The notes under the pieces: model-generated
What the model saw: only the letters and a program-made list of their open reading frames with translations
Told to the model about the DNA's origin: nothing
Database searches by the model: none
Source: Ziziphus jujuba
Lineage: Eukaryota > Streptophyta > Magnoliopsida > Rosales > Rhamnaceae
Assembly: GCF_031755915.1 (NCBI RefSeq)
Contig: NC_083381.1
Location: 1,128,501 to 1,192,500 of the forward strand
Length of the DNA stretch: 64,000 nt
Direction of reading: 5' to 3'
Part shown: piece after piece, positions 56,488 to 64,000 of the stretch
Layout: every line of letters starts with the position of its first letter
How positions within the stretch are numbered: the stretch's first letter is position 1
Program-made: the position numbers and the translations under genes

Positions 56488-57444
56488 GTGGCCATTTCTT
56501 CATCTAATTCCTCTGTTGTCATTCCCTCGTCAACCATTCCTTCCTTTTCTGATGTTACATTGCCTAATTATTATTTTCCCTATAAATTGGAACAACATAA
56601 CTATATTATCTGGCATTCACAAATATTGCCAACGATTGTTGGATGTAATCTTGAAAACTTCATTGATGGTAGTCTTTTGGTTCCGCCACTCACCATTGTC
56701 ACAAGCATTACTCATAATGGTGAAACAATACAAACTGTTGTATCCAATCTAGCTTACCATCAATGGCGTAGAAATTGCTCAGGTCCTAGTTGGATGGATT
56801 TTACTTTCCATCTCACCTGACATACAAACAGAGATAATGAAAATGTCCAATTCTCTTACTACCCATAAACTTTGGAGCTCATTGGAACATTATTTTGGCA
56901 CTCAATCGAAGGCCAAAATAACAAAACTGAGAAACCAATTTCAGTCAACAGAAAAGGACTCTCTACCAATTAACTCTTATTTCTTTAAGATGAAAAATAT
57001 TATCGATTCTCTAGTAATGGCCGATTTACCTATCTCAGATGATGATTGCATTATGCAGCTACTTGCAAGCTTATCTCTAGATTATAATGTTGTTGTTGCC
57101 AATATAAATTCTAGTCATACAGCCATGATAATAGAGGAGGTACATGCACTACTTTTGACTCAAGAGGTCAGAATTCAACAAATCACACTATCTGGCATTC
57201 CTTCTGCTCATATAGCCAACAAACAATGGAAGAAATTTGTGTCCAATTGTTCCTATAATTCTAACCAAATACTTATCAAAACCATGGCTTAAGTGGATAG
57301 CAATCAAATTGAGGAGCAAATTCTACGAGGAGACGAGGCAGGGGGTTGTGGGAGATCTAGTGATTTTAGTGCACGTACATTTTGCAAAATATGCAAAATT
57401 GCTAGTCCTACAACAGATCAATGTTGGTATAGATTTGATGATAC
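56488..57444 (+). pseudogene. Gag of copia C
   Basis: Begins MAISSSNSSVVIPSS. It has the gag signature YYFPYKLEQHNYIIWHSQIL. A stop at 56818 splits it from LTTHKLWSSLEHYFGTQSKA and the UBN2-type body LLASLSLDYNVVVANI, which is open to 57292. The zinc knuckle survives only partly: CKICKIASPTTDQC lacks the His, so nucleic-acid binding would fail. Confidence 0.82.
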
Positions 57445-58720
57445 TTGCACAATCCAAGTAATACAAGTGCGTTCTCTGCATCTCCTGACATCACCTCTAA
57501 TCCTTATTGGTTACTTGACAGTGGTGCTACCAATCACATCACCACCGATCCATCCAACATAACCAAAAAAAAAGAAAAAGGACAAGATTTGCCAATCTCT
57601 CTTACTAGATGTTCTTTTCTTAATACCAGTGCTGGAAAATTAAATTAAACAACATGCTTTATGTTCCACAAATAATAAAAAATTTATCAAGTATATCTAG
57701 TGTGACTAGTGATAACAATGTTATAGTGGAATTTTATAACCAGTTTGGTTTTGTCAAAGATAAGAATACGAAGAAGATTCTTCTTAAAGGCTTACTTAAA
57801 GACAAAACTCTTTCAAGTTCTACTGCCAAAAGATTGAATGCTCATCCTAGGACTTTTATTTCTCAGTTCAATAATGTTTTTAGACATGTTTATCGACTTT
57901 TAAAATGTTTTGGTCTCAGCTTTTTTTAAGTAAATTATGGCCGTTTAGGCCATCCTAATTCTCTTATTATGAATAAAGTTGCATCTAAATGCAACAAATC
58001 TTTTTCTATTAGTAATTCATGTGACTCTTTTTGCTTATCATGTCAATTAGGAAAAAATAAAAGGTTGTATACAACATTATCATTAAATATTAGTGAAGAA
58101 CCCCTGAAATTAATATTTTCTGATGTGTGGGGATTGCTCTGGTTGAATTACCCAAATGTTACAAATATTATTTACTTTTTGTAGATAATTTTTCTCGATT
58201 CTCTTGAATTTTGCCAATGAAGTTAAAATTTGAAGTTACTACCATTTTTTTATCTTTTAAAAAAATGGTTGAAATTTTACTTTAAAAAAATAATTTTTTT
58301 TCAATCAAATTAGGGAGGGTGAATTTCGTCCACTCCAACCAATTTGACAACAACTCGATATTATTTTTCAACAATCATGTCCTCATACTCACAATCAAAA
58401 TGGACGAGTAGAGCATAAATATTGTCATATAACTGAAATAGCTCTCTCACTTCTTGCTCAAAGCTCCATGCCTTTTCATCATTGGTGGAATGCATGCTTT
58501 TTAATCAACAGAGTTCCCTCAAAAGTTTTAAACTTTCAATCCCCTCTGCAAAAATTTTTAATCAAAATTTTGATTAATAACTTTTTAAAATGCTTTGGGT
58601 ATGAGTATTCCCTTTTCTTCATCCATATCGTTTACATAAATTTAGTTTTCGTTATGAGAGGTGTGCATTTATTGGTTATACCTCCTCCCATAAAGGTTAT
58701 AAATGTCAAAGTCTTTTAAC
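57445..58720 (+). pseudogene. Protease and integrase of copia C (broken)
   Basis: The protease active site is intact as WLLDSGATNHIT (about 57508-57543). The integrase zinc finger is at about 57935-58060 (HPNSLIMNKVA ... CLSCQLGKNKRL). EEPLKLIFSDVWG starts the core at about 58098-58136. The core centre is badly decayed; the QNGRVEHKY-like block is out of frame near 58395-58425. PFHHWWNACFLINRVPS follows. Multiple frameshifts. Confidence 0.78.
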
Positions 58721-60763
58721 TGGTAAAATATATATCTCTTCCAATGTCATCTCTAACAAGCATTGTTACCCGTTTTTTGAAAGGGCCAGCCCACATCTTA
58801 ATAAACATAATTCGGCCCACTTTCTTTTCGTCCCTTTTTCACAACCTTCTTTGCAAGACAAGCCTTATAGGGTCTTAGGAAATTTAGAGCCATCTTTAAC
58901 ATCTTTGGGTAGAAAATCTTCATCCTTGTCTGGAAACTTAACAACTAATGTAATTGCATCCCATTCCAACACGCCGTCCCCACTGTTATCACAGTCTAAA
59001 GCAAATCCTTCTACTCCATGGTCCACATTGCTTCATTCAACTCAAGACCCATGTGACTTCACACTACCTAGCCCAACAGACTCTATCCAACAGGCTTTAA
59101 GTGTCCTCTGAGATACAACAGTTCAAACCTCTCCTTCTCACATGTTTGAGCAATTTTCTTCTATATTTCCACCTACTAGCTCCACCAATGGCTCTGTAGC
59201 TCCTCTCTCTCTACAACAGTCTTGCTCATTGCAGCCCACACATCCTATGATCACTCCGACTAAAGATGGGTTTTCAAAGCGCAGACTTTTGTGGCGACAA
59301 CTAAACCTACCTCGCTGTCCAGCAACCGTCATCCATTTCTTCTATATTACTTTGTCCTAAATGGAAACAAGTTATGGAGACTAAGTTTGCTGTGTTGATG
59401 GACAATAATACCTAGACTCTTGTATCCTCTCATCCTTCTCACAGATTAGTTGGTAACAAATAGATTTTCAAGTTGAAAAAAAATCTAGATAGAACCATTG
59501 CACCACATAAACTAGGCTTGTAGCCAAAGGTTTTCATCACAATCTGGCTTGGATTTCAAAGAGACATTTAGCCAGATTGTCAAACCTTCAGTCGTTCGAG
59601 TTATGCTCTCTGTTGTTGCCTCTCGCCACTAGGATATTCGTCAAATTGATGTAAACAATGTTTTTCTTAATTTATATGGTCTTCGTCAAGCATCGAGAGC
59701 TTGGTATGATCAATTAAGAAAAACATTGTCTAACTAAGGCTTCTATAATTCTAAAATGGATTCCTCTTTATTTTTGCTTCACTATCCTCTTGATGTTATT
59801 TGGATTTTGGTGTATGTGGATAATATAATCATCATAGGAGACAATCCAAAACTTTTTGATCAATTTGTTGCTAATTTGGACAAAACCTTCTCTCTCAAAG
59901 ATTTAGGTACTCTAAACTACTTCATAAGTACCTTGTACAAACATGGGAGTGCACCTATCTCAGCAGTATACATCAATGACTTGTTATGTTCAACCAATAT
60001 GCTTGAATGCAAACCTGGTCCTTCCTCAACTAGTTCATCCCTTCAGCTTGGAGCGGCTATTGGAAATCCCTTTGAAGATGTGTTTTTATATTGAAGCACT
60101 ATCGTTATATTACAGTACTTGACTAGTACAAGACCAAAAATTTCCTTCATTGTAAATAAGTTATGTCAATTTATGCATAACGCAACTGATGCCCACCGGT
60201 CAGCGTGTAAATGCATTCTTCGTTATCTACAAGGCTCCAAAAATTTTGGTATTCTTCTTTATCCCGCTAAGCATCTTCACATCACTGCTTTACAGATGCC
60301 AACTGGGCAACTAGCATGGATGATCAAAAATCAACAGGGGGTTATTGCATCTATCTTTGTGACTCCATGGTTTCTTAATCTTCAAAAAAACAAAATATTG
60401 TTGCTCACTCAAGCATAGAATCCAAATATCAGGTGGTTGCACATGGCACTGCAGAAATCAACTGACTCCAACAATTATTATGTGAACTCAAGGTCTACTC
60501 TCCCTCTGTCCCTGTTCTTTGGTGTGACAACATGGACATTGAGTCTCTTGCTACCAATCCTATCTTCCATCAGAGAACCACACATATAAAGGTTGGCATT
60601 CACTTTGTTCATGACAAAGTTGTTCAACATGATTTGGAGGTCCGCTACATTCCTACCACTAACCAAGTTGCTGATATCTTAACCTAGCCCTTACCAACTG
60701 CTCGGTTTCATCATCTTCGGACTAAGCTAAAAGCTGTTCCACCCACCTTTAGCTTGCAGGGGA
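58721..60763 (+). pseudogene. Reverse transcriptase and RNase H of copia C (broken)
   Basis: A Ser/Pro/Thr-rich linker (58851-59340) is followed by RT blocks. The catalytic motif reads YVDN (59813-59824) instead of YVDD. SLKDLGTLNYF follows. RNase H landmarks are at 60290-60690: DANWATSMDDQKSTGGYC in a shifted frame, LWCDNMDIESLATNPIFH, and QVADILT. Stops are frequent. GCAGGGGAT before 60764 is the weak polypurine tract. Confidence 0.78.
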
Positions 60764-61028
60764 TGATAGAGCACCAACAACTCCCGCTAATGTGTTTACT
60801 AACAAGTCCAAAAGTTGGGTGAAAGTCCATCCTACTAGATAAAGATTTCTTACATTGTATATATCTACTGTTGATAGACTCAGCTTTATCACAAGAGATA
60901 GTAACTGCTACATTTTCAAAATATATGCATGCACAATTCTAGAACAACCCATTCTCTTGTATTTATATGTGTTATCAATACATCGCTTGGTAGGGTCCTT
61001 TTATTTTTCCATACTCTATTTTCTCTCA
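60764..61028 (+). repeat. 3' LTR of copia C
   Basis: Starts TGATAGAG and ends TTCTCTCA. It is homologous to 56165-56434 with scattered differences. Confidence 0.9.
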
Positions 61029-61330
61029 AACTGGAAATTGTATCTCCATCTTCAAGGACGATGAAGAGCTTGACAAGGGAAGACAGAAATGGACTCGAGG
61101 TTCTCCATGGTCATTTTCTCAAACAAGTATGCTACTTCAAGTTAGTGTTTGGATGAACTTGTACACATTCTTGAATGCAATATGAAACCCAGAAAATCCA
61201 TTATTCTAATCTTCAAAGACGTTGATCCGACCGTTGTTCGACATCAGTCGGCCACTTATGCACAAGACAAGGTTGATAAGTGGAGATTTGGGCCAAGTCA
61301 AGTTGCAAATATCTCAAGCTAGCTTCTTAT
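61029..61330 (+). pseudogene. TIR exon of TNL-C2, 3' part
   Basis: It continues the TIR domain after copia C. In shifting frames it encodes equivalents of the VFSKxYA strand, the LDELVHILEC helix and PTVVRHQS. WRFGPSQVANIS followed by a stop matches the TIR exon end seen at 28735-28760. Frameshifts and stops make it a pseudogene. No NB-ARC exon is present before the window ends. Confidence 0.75.
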
Positions 61331-62406
61331 GATGGGCATTGCTTTTCTCTTCGTCCCTTGTGTCTCTAAAAATGTCAAAATCTAATTTCTTCCATTTTCT
61401 ATATGGGTATTCTTAGCTTACCTAATAATATATTTTGAAATAAATTTACAAAATAATATATATACTAATTTCTTAATACATGTGTATGGGTTATTGCATC
61501 TTAAGACAAAAAAAATAATGATACATTGCATATTTATATCTTTCGGTTATGAATTTTGTATATTGGTCTTAGTTTTAAAACTCACCCTTTTAGATTCTCA
61601 ATTTCAATTTGCAATTTAGTTGAATTTAATATTTTTGACAAAAGAAAATCCTAAAGGTCCTTTCATCAATTTCAATTTGCAATTTAGTTAAATTTGATAT
61701 TTTTGACAAAAGAAAATCCTAAAGGTCCTTTCGCATGACTCACATGCCTTTTGGTGTTAAAGCATCCATAAAAGACTCTTTAATTGTCTCATAACGTTTT
61801 AAAAAGGGGCTTCAATAATTTTTTATGTTAGTTTTTTAATATAAGAAATGTATTTAACTCTATAAATGTAGAAAAATAAACTCGCATTTTATTTCAATTT
61901 AAATTACTTTAATTTAATATATTATAAATTTCCATGTCACTATCATAATATTTAAAAGAAAATTTAGATTAAAAAAAAAAAGATATATATACAGAGCAGT
62001 AAATGTTTATGAATAAAAAAAGTATAAACATATAAAAAGTGTTGTTAGAAATCTTTTAAAATATCACCGTTTATTTTAAAATTATTTTAGAGAATATGTT
62101 CTATATTTTAAAGAATCCTTTAAGAATACTCTTAAAATGCAATTATCTAAGAAATACAACATGCTAAAGTAAAAAGCTTAATACTAGAGTACTACTATGC
62201 AATAAACTAAATGTATTTTAACATATTCAAGTCTCAAATTTTTTACATAATTGCTCTTAAAGTGCAATTCTCTTTAAAATACAACATACTCAAGTAAAAG
62301 ATTTTAAAACTGAAGTACTAATATGCATTAAACTAAATGTATTTTTGTATATTCAAGTTTCAAAAAATTGTTAGGATCTTCATAAAATTACCTATTGGAA
62401 TACCCC
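61331..62406. repeat. AT-rich intron-like DNA with two small tandem duplications
   Basis: No gene. A 68 bp tandem duplication lies at 61598-61665/61666-61733. A diverged 125 bp tandem duplication lies at 62129-62253/62254-62369. The latter resembles 28990-29130, so it belongs to the duplicated TNL block. Confidence 0.7.
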
Positions 62407-63542
62407 TGATGTGATTCCGCCCGAGCCCGCTCCACCGATAACCCGCTGGGGTGTTGACTCGACACGGATGAAGACTAGGCCAATCACAAGAGCTCAAATT
62501 AAGAGATTTAAGGACAACCTGGGAGTATTTATATAGGGGGTAATCAATCTCAACAGAGCTTGTCCATACTTGAAGATACAAAGCCTATTCCAAGCATCCC
62601 AGTGGTGGAAGCCGATACGGACCCGGGTGACGGTTTTGGTACATTTTTGGAGTCCGGGAAGCATGAAATGGTTCCAATGCTTTATGGGTTCAATACATAT
62701 GCCTAAGAGGTCATGGAATCAAGTTAAAGCAGCCTCAAATGCAATCAAAAAGGGCTTGTACGGACAGCATCAACAATTTGGCCGAATTTGCTGTATTGCT
62801 TGCTGGCTTTACTGTATTTTACTGTATTAGCCTTTTCTTATTTTTCCAAGCATGGCCAACGTGTGGGACTTCATATTCAGCTTATTTGGCATCCTAAAAA
62901 GAATCTAGAAGCTGATTTGAAGCTCAAAGAGGTCAAAGATTGATCAAAGTCAACTTGATCAAAAGGCTAGCATTTTTAGTTTCCTAATTTGTTTTTACTT
63001 TTTGTTTTAGGAAACTACCATTACTTTTTGACTTTTATTTATTTATTTTTTGGAAAAATAACTTTAGGAAGATTTTTATTTCATTCTTTCCATTGTAAAT
63101 TAATTAATTCCTAATTTAATATAAAGAAATTAATTAATTAAACTTAGATTAGGAAAGGAAGTATAGTTTCGGCCAACTAGGCTTCTTTATGTGTGGTGGC
63201 CGATTTTCTTTATGTTCTAGGGTTTTATTTCATCTCTTTATAGCCTATTTAAAGGCTTATTTCTCAATAAGAATACAACTTTGATTTGATTAAGAAAATA
63301 CTTGTGAGATTAATTATCTCTTTTTTCTTTGAGAACACCTAAAACACCATTAGAGAATTGGTTGTTTTAGCTTGACTTATCAATAGGTTTTCCATCCCCT
63401 ATTGTGGCGTCTTCATTATACCAAGGTTTCTAACCATAGGTTGGTTAGGGATTGAGGTCCATTCCATTAGAACTTGAACTTAATTAAAGATCCGGGCTAA
63501 TATAATACGGGTTTAGAAGCAGGTCATCCTAGGTTCGTATCA
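62407..63542 (+). repeat. 5' LTR of another CRM-like gypsy element ('gypsy F')
   Basis: Starts TGATGTGATTCCGCCCG and ends TTCGTATCA. It is homologous to 11653-12619 and 18510-19579 in the ends and 3' half. Its centre matches the solo LTR at 6740-7854 and lacks the TCGGACA minisatellite. It is 1136 bp. The element is inserted in the duplicated TNL intron-like region. Its 3' LTR lies beyond the window, so no target duplication can be checked. Confidence 0.88.
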
Positions 63543-64000
63543 TTTGGTATCAGAGCTAAATTTTGTTCAGGTTTGATCTATCTTTATTTGCTTTATTTGT
63601 TTTTGTGTTATTCTGCAATTTTAGCATTAGGTTAAGGTTGCATCCATCCTATACACGTTCAACATCTTAAAAAAAAAAAAAAAAAATTCATTCCTAGTTG
63701 AATTAGGATTTCCTAGTTTTATCGTATTTTTGTTTCCTAGTTTGTTGGTTGTCTTTTATCATTGTTCTTGTTAATTTGGTTTTTGTTGATTTTTCTTTGC
63801 TGTTTTAGTCTGAAATATTTGCATTCATATATTCAAAAAAAAAAAAAAAAGAAGTTTGCGGCAACATTTAAAAAAAAAAAAAAAAACTGCACATTTTGTT
63901 TATTTGGAGGTCACGGGTTTGGTGTTTGTTTTGGATTTGGAATTGTAATTTTGGTACTTACTCTTGCTACTGCAGTTGTATATGTCCTGTGAGTGAAAAA
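63543..64000 (+). mobile_element. Leader of gypsy F, truncated by the window end
   Basis: TGGTATCAGAGC at 63545-63556 is the primer-binding site. The rest matches the gypsy D leader 12620-13050 closely, including the A-tracts and the block GGAGGTCACGGGTTTGG. Gag would follow outside the window. Confidence 0.88.

Larger units (their letters stand above)
56165..61028 (+). mobile_element. Ty1/copia retrotransposon 'copia C' inside a TIR exon
   Basis: A 4.9 kb copia with LTRs 56165-56434 and 60764-61028, flanked by AACTA (56160-56164) and AACTG (61029-61033), a target duplication with one mismatch. It has all copia domains in order, but stops and frameshifts break every one. The interrupted TIR sequence joins correctly when the insert is ignored, which confirms the boundaries. 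Confidence 0.92.

Overview
This window looks like a repeat-rich, intron-containing eudicot plant genome, probably from a woody species. The evidence is AT-rich intergenic DNA, TIR-NBS-LRR (TNL) resistance-gene relics (a class absent from grasses), Ty1/copia and Ty3/gypsy retrotransposons primed by initiator tRNA-Met, and a large CACTA DNA transposon. I see no bacterial or organellar gene organisation, no standard tRNA or rRNA gene, and no clearly intact host protein-coding gene. The species cannot be named from the sequence alone.

Layout. 1-2570: gene-poor DNA. 2571-8615: a degenerate copia element (copia A; TSD CATCC) carrying an antisense solo LTR of a gypsy family (6740-7854; TSD GTCCT). 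9481-11050 plus 25181-25528: the LRR and C-terminal exons of a TNL pseudogene (TNL-A). Its last exon is split by copia B (11051-25175). Copia B is itself interrupted by a nearly full-length CRM-like gypsy element (gypsy D, 11653-19579) and by a ~3 kb solo LTR (21211-24256). 25529-28208: TNL 3' flank with a LINE-like fragment. 28209-28760: a TIR-exon pseudogene. 32009-39211: a CACTA element (TIRs CACTA...TAGTG, TSD AAA). It contains a ~245 bp tandem array in which each unit has two perfect hairpins and a tRNA-like Pol III A/B-box pair, plus a ~1.5 kb higher-order duplication. 39957-44375: a second, more complete TNL pseudogene (TNL-B: TIR, NB-ARC, LRR, C-JID). 46094-55250: a badly decayed copia element (copia E) carrying another ~3 kb solo LTR (50232-53150; TSD ATTGC). 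55947-61330: another TIR exon, split by copia C (56165-61028). 62407-64000: the 5' LTR and leader of another CRM-like gypsy element, cut by the window end.

How it fits together. The host scaffold is a tandem TNL cluster: the block 'TNL 3' end - spacer - next TIR exon' occurs twice (about 25.2-29.1 kb, and about 43.8-62.3 kb once the insertions are removed). All TNL copies are broken by frameshifts, stops or insertions. The transposons give a readable order of events: TNL exons came first, then the copia elements, then gypsy elements and solo LTRs inside the copias. In several places the interrupted reading frame resumes exactly when one target-site copy and the insert are ignored, which confirms the boundaries. 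The most unusual object is the hairpin/tRNA-like tandem array inside the CACTA element.
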